Shown piece by piece: positions 53,490-64,000 of a stretch of 64,000 nt of DNA (positions within the stretch are counted from its first letter, which is position 1; every line of letters starts with the position of its first letter). The stretch is from assembly GCA_963995505.1 (NCBI GenBank), contig OZ023181.1, forward strand, positions 24,920,366 to 24,984,365. Reading direction: 5' to 3'. This DNA is from Hypericum androsaemum (lineage: Eukaryota; Streptophyta; Magnoliopsida; Malpighiales; Hypericaceae). Position numbers and translations under genes: made by a program. Under the pieces are notes generated by a model. That model worked only from the letters and a program-made list of their open reading frames with translations. It ran no database searches and was not told where the DNA came from.

Positions 53490-55861
53490 ATGGGGGATCA
53501 CGCGGCGAGGGGGGATGATTTCGAGAAGAGAGCCGAGAAGAAGCTGACCGGGTGGGGCCTGTTCCGGTCCAAGCACGAGGACGCCGCCGATCTCTTCGAG
53601 AAAGCCGCCAACTCCTACAAGCTCGCCAAGTCATGTATGTAATGTAACTCTTTAATTTCCCGCCATTTTCTCCCCTTTTGATTAGTTAGTAACAAGCTGG
53701 AAGAGAAGTTCGGATCGGTTTTTCCATATTGGATGTTGTCATGCCTTAAGTTTCGTTTCATTTATGTTGAATTGTTTCCATATTGGATGTTGCTTCGGAT
53801 TGGATACAGAGATTCTAAAATGTTGTATATAATAGCTCGCAGCCATGCAAATTTCGGCCTAATGGAGTAGGTTTGAGGGGCATGTTGGAAAAGTCTTTTG
53901 ATGAGTTTAAACAAGTGAGTGTTTGGAGATTGGTTAAACTGTGTTTTTGTGAGTCAGGGGATAAAGCTGGATCAACTTATATCAAGCTCGCCGAATGTCG
54001 TTTGAAGGTACTGTTGATGAACTAAATTCTCTACATTTTTCATGTTTGATGAGGTTTTCGATTCTTCTATTTACGACTACGTATCTTAAGAAGAGAATGA
54101 ATTGTGTTTGTGGTGTTCAACTGTGGTTAGATGGACAGCAAGCATGAAGCTGCTCAGGCTTGTGTCGAAGCCGCCCGTTCCTACAAGAAGACTAACACCA
54201 GTGGTACGCTCTTTCAATCTCTTGCTCTTCATTTTGTCCCGTTTCAGATCGAGTCAGGCCATTTTGATCGATCTATGATTGTAAACATTGGCTCAAGTGT
54301 AAGTAGTACAGAGTAGATTTATCTGTGTTTGCGATCCTTGGTTCCGCTCTTGACATCTTCATTCGGAACATCTCTTTATGGAGAGGCCATTTCTTGCTTG
54401 GGTGGGGCGGTCGACATGTTCTGTGATATCGGAAGAATCAACATGGCTGCAAGATACTACAAGGTACGTATTATATTTCCTGTCATCTAGTACCCTGTGC
54501 TTGCTACTGTCTCAATAATGTGCTTTATTCTCAATTTGTATTCCTAAGAAATTCCCGAATTGTTGTGGTTCCGCTCTTGGAGTTAGTCTTGGTTCAGTCA
54601 TTAATTATGGTCAATGAATAACTCATGCTCCCATTTTTCTAATGCAGGAAATTGCAGAGTTGTATGAGTCAAACTCTAACATGGAGAAATCTATGGAGTT
54701 TTATGAAAAGGCCGCTGATTTGTTCAGTAGTGAAGAAGCGACAGCGACGGCCAACCAATGCAAGCAGAAAGTTGCACAATTTGCTGCTGAGCTTGAACAG
54801 TAAGAGCATACACTTTAGCCGATTCATATTCATATTTGCTGCAAGGATCGTATGCCCTTTGTGCTCATTTTTCTGTCCTTTTGTTAAGCTTTAATGTGAT
54901 TGGTTTGTGGCACGGTCTTTCACCGAGAGATATCTTGTAAGTTCCTGAATGGATAGCCTGTGACTGACATTCTCCAGGTACCAGAAGTCGATCGAGATTT
55001 ATGAAGAAATAGCACAGTATTCACTTTCTGTTAATTTGTTGAAGTATGGAGCTAAGGGCCATCTACTTAACGCCGGAATCTGTCAGCTCTGCAAAGGGGA
55101 TGATGTGGCCATTTCTAACGCACTGGAGCGATATCAGGTAATAGATCACCCCTCTATTTTTCGCAGCAGCTAGCCAATATATGTGCTGGGTAGACTAATG
55201 AAGTTTGATGTTGTGTGCAGGACTTGGATCCAACTTTCTCCAGAAGCCGTGAATACAGACTTCTAAGAGTGTGTTTTTTTTCCACTTCTTGTTGGGTTCT
55301 TGCTGGTCTTTCAAGTTCTGTTTTACTTCTCCCTGGCATCGCTCGTGTCTTAGATCATAAATGTATTTCAATCTCTTCTTTTGTAAGCCAAGGATCATGT
55401 CTTAGGTGGCAGCTTGTAGTTCTGATATCCTTTTTCATGTTGCAATTTGATCCCACAAGTGATTCCTTTTTATTTTTCTCCCTGGCAGGACATTGCAACT
55501 GCGATTGATGAAGAAGATGTCGCCAAGTTCACCGATGTTGTGAAGGAATTCGACAGAATGACCCCTTTGGTACGCATCTCGATCTCTTGACGGTAGAGCT
55601 GCATTGCAGCAAGTGTTTTATGTTTATTAAACCTTGAACATGCCTTAAGTTTGGCTACTGTCGACCATCGAGCAACTCATGGCAAACCTCTGTTTGGTGC
55701 TTCTAACTCGCATATCATATCCGTCTTAGCTTAGTTGTTCTTGCTTCGTTAATTGATGATATTTTTTCTGAACTATGCAGGACTCTTGGAAGACTACTCT
55801 GTTGCTAAGAGTCAAAGAAAAGCTCAAAGCTAAGGAGCTGGAAGAGGATGACCTCACCTGA
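53490..55861 (+). CDS. ASNAP: Alpha-soluble NSF attachment protein (alpha-SNAP)
   Basis: Nine exons: 53490-53634, 53958-54007, 54131-54203, 54384-54463, 54648-54799, 54978-55137, 55221-55268, 55489-55569 and 55781-55861; 289 aa, the usual length. Alpha-SNAP binds SNARE complexes and recruits the ATPase NSF for their disassembly after vesicle fusion. Recognisable stretches are [84 protein letters not shown] and [14 protein letters not shown], forming a curved stack of TPR-like helices. The C-terminus ELEEDDLT is the normal NSF-stimulating end; soybean rhg1 resistance alleles change exactly this region, and this copy is of the ordinary type. All junctions are in frame. Confidence 0.96.
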
Positions 55862-57113
55862 TTTGAAGTTGCAAATTCCATCATATAGTTTGTGCTTGCT
55901 TGGTATGAGCTTGCTCTGGTCTCGAAATTTAATGGACCTATTGTGTATGTAATCGCAAGTAAATCGAAACTGGCCCGTTAGGCCTGGGCCCAACTTGGTA
56001 TTGGGAATGTCACAATTCTGACTGCTATTGGATGGGCCGCATAAAGTCTGAGGTAGCCACCCATCATGCTACACACAAATCATATACCTGTGATGTCTGC
56101 TATTGGATTTGCTCCCATTTCTGCCAACCCATCTCTGTGTGGGTCTCCATACCAGACTAATATAATCCCAACACTTGTTAAGCACAACCCACAGATTTTT
56201 ACCAACTTGGTCAAACTTCACAGTTATAATGTGTGGCCAGAAGAATTAAGCACTTGTTACTTCGACATATTTCTGAGTTTCGGATTCAGTGAGGACTACA
56301 TAAAAGATGTTTATACGGAGGGGACTAAATTTGGACCGTCAGATTTGATTGTCTTTAAATCTGATGGTCAATAACCTACAGGTGATAATGGTTTATATGT
56401 GAAGTGATATTGGTTTGCATGTGAAATAATATTAGTTTGCATGAGACTAGTTTGCATGTGAAGTGATGTTGGTTTGTATGAGTAATGATACTGGTTTGCG
56501 TTACTACCTAATCACATGGGTGGAGACTAGCCCAGTCCTTACCAAATCCGACCCCTTCTTTCTAATGCATCATTTTCATGTTTGCTGATAAAAATTCGGT
56601 CAACCCGTTACTAATGTTGTTTGTCCATTTATCTATTTTTATAGCATAGTTATGGTATGTAATGGGTCCAGAATGGAGCCTCCTCGTGCGTCCATGTTCA
56701 GACCCCTCTCTCTCTCTCACACAGTTTTATTGCACGTTTTCCTGTCCAGGTTCATAATCATACATAACTCAAACACAATCACTATTATTAAATAAATAGC
56801 AATCCCACGTCAGCTCCCCTCTGTACCAATCTCTAATTATAAGTTCTCTCTGTCTCTCTCCCCTATTATTATTATTATTATTATTATTGTGTCAGCCATA
56901 CCCTTCCCTTAAGCAAACTATTTAGAGGAGCCTCCAATCCTATTTCGGTCATTTGACCATCCAATTCCAATCATTGTACCATACCCACCAGTTCCCTCAC
57001 TAAACAAAGTAAAGTCACATTGATCACAAATTATGTGCATAGGACAAACTCAACTTTTGGCTATATACATCCGTCGGAATTGCTAGCAGCTAGGTACCAA
57101 TCTCCCCGAACCA
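55862..57113. other. Spacer between alpha-SNAP and AVT6
   Basis: Alpha-SNAP 3' UTR to roughly 55980, then repeat-like DNA. Includes inverted minisatellite units (56385-56510), a CT run at 56708-56720 and an ATT run at 56861-56888. No gene. Confidence 0.45.
56385..56510. repeat. Short array of GATATTGGTTTGCATGTGAA units
   Basis: Five or six imperfect units of TTGGTTTGCATGTGAAGTGA type. These are the reverse complement of the minisatellite units at 37234-37862 (ACCAATATC core). The sequence just before it (ATCTGATGGTCAATA at 56358-56372) also recalls words beside the other array at 38425-38445, suggesting one dispersed element. Confidence 0.6.
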
Positions 57114-58854
57114 ATGTCTCCGGCCACCGGGATAAACTCTCCGCTGCTGCCGGAGCACGGGAAGGAGGAGGAGAAGAATGCATCCGTATCAGGGGCGGTG
57201 TTCAACGTGTCAACTAGCATCATAGGCGCAGGGATAATGTCGATACCAGCCACCCTCAAGGTGCTAGGCGTGGTTCCCGCCTTCGCGTTGATCGTGGCCG
57301 TTGCGTGGCTGGCCGAGGTCTCAGTCGAGTTGCTGATGAGGTACACGGACTCCGGCGTGGCCACGACGTACGCGGGCGTCATGAGGGAAGCGTTCGGGCG
57401 GGCCGGGGCGGCTGCCGTGCAGATTTGCGTCATGGTCACCAACCTTGGATGCTTGATCGTTTACCTCATTATCATTGGTAATTAACTAAGCTCACAGATA
57501 TCGCCACTTTGCCTACGGCCACAAACTAACCACGTTGTGTGTGTATGCAGGGGATGTTCTATCAGGGAATGAACATGAAGGATCAGTGCACCTGGGTGTT
57601 CTCCAGGAATGGTTTGGGGTTCAATGGTGGAATTCGCGGGCTTTCGGCCTTTTCTTCATCCTTGTGTTCGTCATGCTCCCTCTTGTTATGTTCAGACGTG
57701 TAGGTCAGTGAACCACAAGACATTAGGCCTTTGATACAAGTAACAAAGAGATTATGCTCCATTCCTGTCTCTGTCTTATGAGTGGAATTTGTAATTAACA
57801 AAGTCCCGTACGGTGCCAAATGCAGAGTCATTGAAGTTCAGCTCAGCTTTATCAGTCCTCCTGGCTGTCGTCTTCGTGGGCATCAGCTCGGTGCTCGCGA
57901 TCTCTGCCGTTTTGCAAGGCAATGCCAAGTATCCGCGGCTGCTGCCTCAATTGGATAAACAGGCTTCATTCTTTGAACTCTTCACCGCGGTCCCAGTCAT
58001 TGTGACGGCTTTTACCTTTCATTTCAATGGTAAGTTGCTCTCTTTCTGCCTCTACCGTCGGTCCTGACTCCTCAGGAGTATTTTTTCCGCGGGACGTCAT
58101 GAATGTCTGCGTTCCTTCTTTTTTAGCGTGTTGCAAGTATTTTTGATTCTGATGCTGTTAAAATGTGCAGTGCATCCGATCAGTTTCGAGCTTGGGAAGC
58201 CTAGCCAGATGACTTTCGCGGTCAGAATATCGCTGGTCCTCTGTGCCGCCATCTACTTTGCGATAGGCATTTTCGGGTACCTTCTGTTCGGGGAATCGAT
58301 CATGGCCGATATCCTGATCAACTTCGACCGGATTGCAGATACAGCGACCGGTGCAGTACTCAACTACATAGTTAGACTGAGCTACGCCATGCATCTCATA
58401 CTTGTGTTCCCTCTCATAAACTTCTCCCTGAGGTTGAACATCGACGAGTTCCTCTTCCCAAACAGACAACAGCATATGCCCAAGGACACAACCAGATTTG
58501 TGGCCCTAACGCTTGCTCTACTAGCTCTTACTTACCTGGTGGCGATCGCCATCCCCGACATCTGGTACTTCTTCCAATTCTTGGGCTCAACCACTGCTGT
58601 TTGTCTTGCCTTCATTTTTCCAGGCGCCATTGTCTTGAGGTAGGTACCAGTCAATCAATTTCTCCACCTTGTCACATGCCGTGAAAACAATGGTGCTCTG
58701 CTCTCATCTTTTTCATCCTTTTACAAATGGCAGGGACGTTCACAACATATCAACCTCAAGGGACAGGATCGTGGCCGCAGCAATGATAATCCTGGCTGTG
58801 ATAACTAGCACCATAGCCATTTCAACCAATGTAGTTTCGCAGGTTAAGTCGTAA
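57114..58854 (+). CDS. AVT6: AVT6-type amino-acid transporter (AAAP family)
   Basis: Five exons, 57114-57477, 57551-57703, 57826-58029, 58171-58639 and 58734-58854, encode 436 aa. In the family, AVT6 proteins export amino acids such as Asp and Glu from the vacuole by H+-coupled transport. The hydrophilic N-terminus carries SPLLPEH, a dileucine-type sorting motif found in many tonoplast proteins. TM1 includes GAVFNVSTSIIGAGIMSIPA (residues 28-46), the AAAP signature. Further hydrophobic segments fall near 51-73, 105-123, 153-171, 179-201, 226-240, 258-280, 302-330, 350-369, 377-395 and 409-430, so about 11 TMs. FTFHFNVHPISFELG (235-249) is also diagnostic. Splice phases agree throughout. The gene appears intact. 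Confidence 0.93.
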
Positions 58855-59658
58855 GATTGCTCTCCTCACTACAACCCGAAACGGGGCTTACCAGAGTATA
58901 TGTCGAGGGATTGAGGAATCCAAATCTTTTATACGCATCAAGAGGGTGATAGAGTAGCTGATTCAATAGCTTAACTCGGTTGTCGAACTGGGATTAGATA
59001 TATGTTGTGTGTATTTGAGACCCCTCCAAGGACTTGTGCAAGTATTTTGTGTTTCTTTGGCTCAGTAGGCCTGTAAAAGGAACCATAATATGCCGATTCA
59101 GGCATCTTCAACCTCGTACCCATGCAATCGTCGCGGACAACGAAAGCTAGTATTGAATTCAGGGAATGGAACCAGCGCTAAGGATACTACTACTGCAAAG
59201 AATCATTCGCTGTGTCATACTGGCATATATCATCGACTTTCACTTTGCTTCGCGAGAGCTGTGTTCTGCATTGGTAAGCTCTTATGCAAGTTGAGGCAAC
59301 AAATGACACCAACCTGCTATTCTTGGAGGAATCAGCCCTCTCTTCTCCAAAACTCTTGAACCTATCCCTCAGAAGCGTGCAACAAAGGAGAGTGAGGACG
59401 GACAAAAACACAGATGGGAAATAAAAGGTAAACTTTTTAGCTCACCTTTAACTTTCGGAGAGACCCATTAATTTCTTCAGATAATAGTACTTGGGTGGCT
59501 CAAACCTGCAATGAAATTAGCCTATCGTGTCAACGTCTGGCTTTTGACATTCACGGGGGCAGAATAGGCGAGCGACTTGATCATCATGCTTCAAACACCA
59601 AAAAGTATGCAGAGAACATCTTCCAAAGCCAGATCAACAAAAACTTCAAACTTCTGAG
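58855..59658. other. 3' flank of AVT6 and downstream spacer
   Basis: AVT6 3' UTR followed by DNA without a recognisable gene. Confidence 0.4.
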
Positions 59659-60945
59659 TTAGGCTGTCCGTACTTGTGTTTTCCCAAGCAACTTTTCTTG
59701 CCTGGCTACCATACGCCTGACACGTTTTTTCTGCTTCTCCTCATCTTCTTCTGCTATTTCGTGCATGATATCTGGAAGGCTGAAGCCAGAGAAAAAACTG
59801 AGTAATTGCAAAATAAAGATACTTTTATTAGAAAAATAATAAAGCAGTAAGCCAATTCTAAATTACCTGCTAATTTCTTCAGAAAGTTGCTTCTTCCTTC
59901 TTTCTTCCAGCTCTTTTTTCTGCACTTCTTTGCGTCTAGCCCTCTTATTCAACTCAACTCAACTCGGGTTATTCTCTTTGTTAAGTTTTAGCGGTGCTAC
60001 AATATGTTTCACGAATCAAATGATTTATCATGGAGCAGCTATAAACATTTATACTTGCAAAACATAAAGGATGAAACAGAGTGTACAAGCAAAACCTTAT
60101 TTGATAAGAGGTTCAACTTCTACTGCTGGAATCACTTTTTTGTAAAACTGCCCTTAATCCCCAGTACTGTAAAAGCGATCAGGCGACACCACCAAGGACC
60201 AAGCACAAAAGGAAACATTTTCAAACCACTAACAACTAAAACTCAGAACTACTATGTTCAACATCATCAACTTCTAACAGGTGCACAAAGAGTCCAGTCA
60301 CTCAGCTACTATAAGCAGATGCCAGGCAACAACACCAAAAGTGAAGGCGGCTCGAGTAGGAAAGGGAGCGAAAATTGGTTTAACGTCGAACAAGAAAACA
60401 TACCCTAGCGGATACACTGTCCAAGTCACCTGCAAAGAATGAGACATGACATGATCAAAACCACCCACCCACCCACCCACCCACCAGGAACGCACATATC
60501 ATAGGATTTCGTAGCTACCTTGGTCTGCCCACAAGTCTTCCACACCATCCTGAAACGAAAGACACAAAAAAATGAGCAAAGATCAAAAACCCCAAAAAAG
60601 CTATCATCTTATACCTCAGCACCATCCTCGTGTTGCAAAGTAGAAACTGAAGCTCCCTCTCTCTTCTTGCTGCTACCGTGCTTGGACTTGTTTGTCCTGG
60701 ACGACAAAAGGGCTCTTCTTGAGAAGGCTGTTGCACCGGAGCACCTTCTCCCTCTTCTCAATCCTTCTCCTCGCCGACAAATCTATAAACACAACAAAAA
60801 AAAAAGTTGCAATAAATAACTTCTTCTTTTTTCGTTACCTTCGGAGTTGTCCAGGAAGAAGAGGGAGTGGGCGGAGAGGGCATCCTTGGTTTACTTGTCG
60901 AACAAGTCTTGGGTTGCTGATGTTGGCCCTCCACTCCTTCTTCCC
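59659..60945 (-). pseudogene. NOP53: NOP53 (SMO4/GLTSCR2)-like relic, disrupted
   Basis: NOP53 is a nucleolar factor in 60S ribosomal subunit maturation. Minus-strand pieces in the right order match remembered plant NOP53: GKKEWRANIS (60920-60945), KDALSAHSLFFLDNSE then, after an intron, ARRRIEKREKVLRCNSLLKKSPFV (60700-60880), then KSKHGSSKKREG, EDGVEDLWADQGDLDS over several small exons (about 60420-60690), and finally RRARRKEVQKKELEERRKQL with SSLPDIMHEIAEEDEEKQKK and RRMVARQEKLL, stop at 59659. Breaks are a frame change after WRANIS, a TAA just before TKDALS, and another frame change after SPFVVQ. The central region and the long C-terminus are missing. Introns are retained, so it is not a processed copy. 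It sits beside AVT6, as NOP53 does in Arabidopsis as I recall. Confidence 0.75.
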
Positions 60946-63828
60946 CTTCCTTCACCCCTTCCCTTTCCTCTTCCCCATCAATCAACACTCTCTCTCTCTC
61001 TCTCTCTGACACTGTACGTGTTGGAATGGTGGGTGTGTCGGTGTCTTAGCGGCGGCTCAAGTGCGAGGTATGTATAGGACAGACAAGAGAGGTCGGTTGT
61101 TTAATTTTGGCGGGAAGCTCTACAAGAGAGGTCGGTGGCCCAAATTCAGAATGAGGCCCATTTATTTCGTACATAATGGGCCACAATAGGCCCATTTGTG
61201 AGTCGTAGTTTAGGCCGAAATCTGGGCCCATCTTGACTCGGATAGATAACGCTCAAGGCCATCGCCGTATTCAATGAAAGCCCATGATGGCGTGCTTGAA
61301 AAAACTTGCTGATTAATTATTGTAAAATTTTGGGCAGGAGTGAAAAATAAAAGAATATAAACTAGAGAAATTCCAATTAATCTCATTAGCTGTCCAATAT
61401 GGAATTGGCCACAAACAACAAGTAATTACTATTTATATGTCGATATATGGACAGATGGATTACCAAATCCAAGCGTAACAAAGGCCCACCTGCCGATAGA
61501 GACAGAGCTCGCTACATTTTGGGTCACGGACCGATGTTGCTATCAAACATTCTCCCCCGGCCACTGCACATATCAATACCAAACAATATATATAAGTTCA
61601 TATATTATTAAGAGTTGGTTTAAGTAGTAAGAAACTTAAATTTATTTAAAAGTGTTTTGGATACTTATTAAAATTTTTTTTTGGAATCAAGTCTTAACGA
61701 ATCTAAAAGATATTATTAGGAGAATCGTCCCCTAAATAAGATTCAAAAATCCTCTAATCTAAATAATATAAATTTTTTAAAAAAGTTCATAGCTGGAAAC
61801 GATAAATTTACGAAATCTGTCGCGAAAATTATATGGAACCCATCTCATAACGTAACAAGAATTTAGATACGACACATATTTGCTTTGTCCATATTTCCCA
61901 GTACCACACAATCATATCAAAGAGAGAAAGTTTGCTAGCTATTTTAGTTTATAAAAAAAGAGATGACAATGTTGCCTATGTGTTGTCTTTTTTGGCTTCA
62001 TCTCATACTTCATACGCCCCCACAAAATTCGGACATGGATCTTTCGAGTCACCGGAAGATACAGCTCCTCGCTATATTTTAATTTCTAGATCATAGTAAA
62101 AAATTTCAGAACTTAAGGCCTATAGAAAGAGAAGTGATCAAATCTCTATTTGTCATTTTTATAATGAGACTCCAGCATACGTCAAGTGCATGCCAGGGAC
62201 TCTCTTAAGTAGCTATTCTCTCACTTCATGCATTTAATAGTTTTTGTAATTTGCATATATCATCAAAACATCAAAGAATTGGCATGTGAGGTACTTTCCC
62301 GAAGGGTACCGCACGTGAGTTTGCCTAACTAGCTATATGGATTGGGGTCACAAGAACTGAAACAACGTCGTAAACGATGCATCATTTGGCAGGAGGAACA
62401 AAACAAACTGGAATAACGCAAAATGTGCACGAGTCCTAGTACCGTTTAAAATGATGAAAATATATTTGACTATGTGTTACTAGATAGATAATATTTTTGA
62501 TATTAAACTACTCCAATTCGGATACATTACAACCTCACGTAAATTTTCAGGATTAAAAAAAAAGCTATCGCTAAATGTTCTATATATAGCGCATTTGGAA
62601 TACTTTTGATGAATTTTCCGGAATTAGTTGGTGTGTAGGATCTCTTTTGACCAATTCTCTTTTGGTGCAACCGCCTACTAAATTTTTAGTAGGCCCGTGA
62701 TTTTAAGTTCGTACTTAGTACAAGAGAATTTTACCCTTAGTAAAAATGTACATAACTTTACCATCAATAAATTTCTACCTTAAAAAAATTTCTTTTGGTG
62801 TCATTACATGGGCCATTTAGATTTTTTTGATCAGTAATGTTTGATATTTATTCGAAAGCTCCAAAAGGAGAAATTACACCAAAGTTTAAATACATCAATA
62901 GTAATAAGAATTTTATACCCAAGGTACCAAATATCACGTATCACAAATCAATGATACACATTAACACCATATAGATAACTATATACCAAAGAGCCCAAAA
63001 AACCTGCCCAAAGAGACTGATATACATTAAAGCATGCAAAGTTTACCTAAGTTAACCAACAAGAGACACTTAAGTTAATGAGGCTCAAAAGGAATAAATT
63101 GAGAGATCCCCGAATCGCGTCCTTAATAGCCTAGAGGACGGCAAATACATCTTCTTCCCGATTAATACCTATTAAAATTGTCAAACGCAAAGCCTCAGCC
63201 GTAAGTTCCCCAGTTTGAGAAAAATCTTGCTCCTCCATGTTCGTTATGATCGAGCAAAGGCAAGGCTCCGCAGAAGGCGGCATCGGAGGTTGGCTTAAAT
63301 TCTTCGTCGGGAGCGACTAGAGAGCTGCCACTTTACTTGTGAGTTTTCTTACTCGACAACTCGATCTGATCGAGATCGGCAAAAATGACTCCGGTCCAAC
63401 CAGTCATCCGAAGCAACACTGGGGATGGTGTACACCAGTGTATCCTCCACCTGTGCCACCACAGTTGCCAGCAACTTTTCGCGGAGGGTATCCACAAAAG
63501 ACTGGCCCTTTTTCACCCTTGCATTTCCAAACTCTGCTGATCTTGAAATTTCAACCCTCCTTATTTCAACCTTCTTAGCCTGCAAACCTCGGTCGAATTT
63601 CGATAAGGCCACAAACAATTTCTTGCTCCCAAAATTTCTTAGTGCTTCCCCGTTCTAATAGGTTAGTAGGTTATACACGTACAGAGTCACCAAGTCATAT
63701 TGGGACTTTTGTCTTCTTCGACGCTATGACACACAGAATCCACTGCCCTTCCCACCAGTGGAAGGAGGGACGCCGGCAGTGGAGCCGGGCTAGATTTGAA
63801 AACGATTTAGTAGAGAGAGAGAGAGGAT

Positions 63829-63876
<48 letters not shown>

Positions 63877-64000
63877 ACGTGCAAGTTGAGAGCCCCAATC
63901 ACCACGGAGTCCAACCCAATTGAATTCTTCAAGCCAGAAATAATAAATTTCCCATGGGGCATTTAGATTTATATAAATTCTACAATATTCCAAAGCAATA
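60946..64000. other. AT-rich end of window without recognisable gene
   Basis: Short CT run near 60988-61006. AT-rich DNA runs from 61250 to 63200. A segment at 63339-63660 has open frames of 75-90 codons on both strands with no recognised similarity. A (GA)n microsatellite lies at 63814-63872. No TIRs or LTRs were identified. Confidence 0.45.

Noticed and set aside
63339..63660. 75-90 codon frames on both strands near the right end
   Set aside because: No similarity recognised and no promoter or splice context; could be a repeat fragment.

Overview
The window is nuclear DNA of a flowering plant, almost certainly a eudicot. Genes are spliced with GT-AG introns, spacers are AT-rich, and the families are plant-specific (PRONE RopGEF, CAN nuclease, LURP-one, WUN1-like, type-VII ERF fragment). 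Transposable elements fill about half of it. The species cannot be fixed from the sequence. Exon boundaries were read by eye from splice sites, frame continuity and remembered family proteins; no search was run.

Layout. 1.1-9.6 kb is gene-rich: a seven-exon RopGEF with a tiny LTR element in one intron, an intronless MEE60-like membrane protein, a two-exon lipid-transfer protein, and a minus-strand five-exon unknown protein ending in WWQGSLYY. 9.6-20.4 kb is repeat-rich: a small MITE, then long-TIR Mutator-like sequence with a purine minisatellite core, into which a Copia/Tork element with a clean 5-bp target duplication has inserted. 20.4-29.1 kb returns to genes: a CAN-type staphylococcal-like nuclease, two tandem Sel1-like paralogues and a LURP-one-related gene. 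29-43.4 kb is dominated by long-TIR elements (several with perfect 9-bp target duplications), a 1.7-kb near-palindrome, a WUN1-like gene with no in-frame AUG over its conserved N-terminus, and a minisatellite. 45.5-49.3 kb is a non-coding LTR element. 49.7-61 kb holds a PLAC8-family membrane protein, a nine-exon alpha-SNAP, a five-exon AVT6-type amino-acid transporter and a disrupted NOP53-like relic. The last 3 kb is AT-rich with no recognisable gene.

How the parts relate. CAN, LURP-one, alpha-SNAP and AVT6, with NOP53 beside AVT6, recall the Arabidopsis neighbourhoods At3g56170-At3g56200 and At2g40410-At2g40430 as remembered. This looks like an ancestral block stretched by transposons rather than a functional operon-like system.

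The most interesting items are a Mutator-like element that has captured the oxygen-sensing N-terminus of a group VII ERF without its AP2 domain, the WUN1-like gene whose conserved N-terminus seems to need a non-AUG start, the dispersed GGGAAAAGT-ended TIR family, the long inverted repeat that could fold into an RNA hairpin, and the NOP53-like relic.
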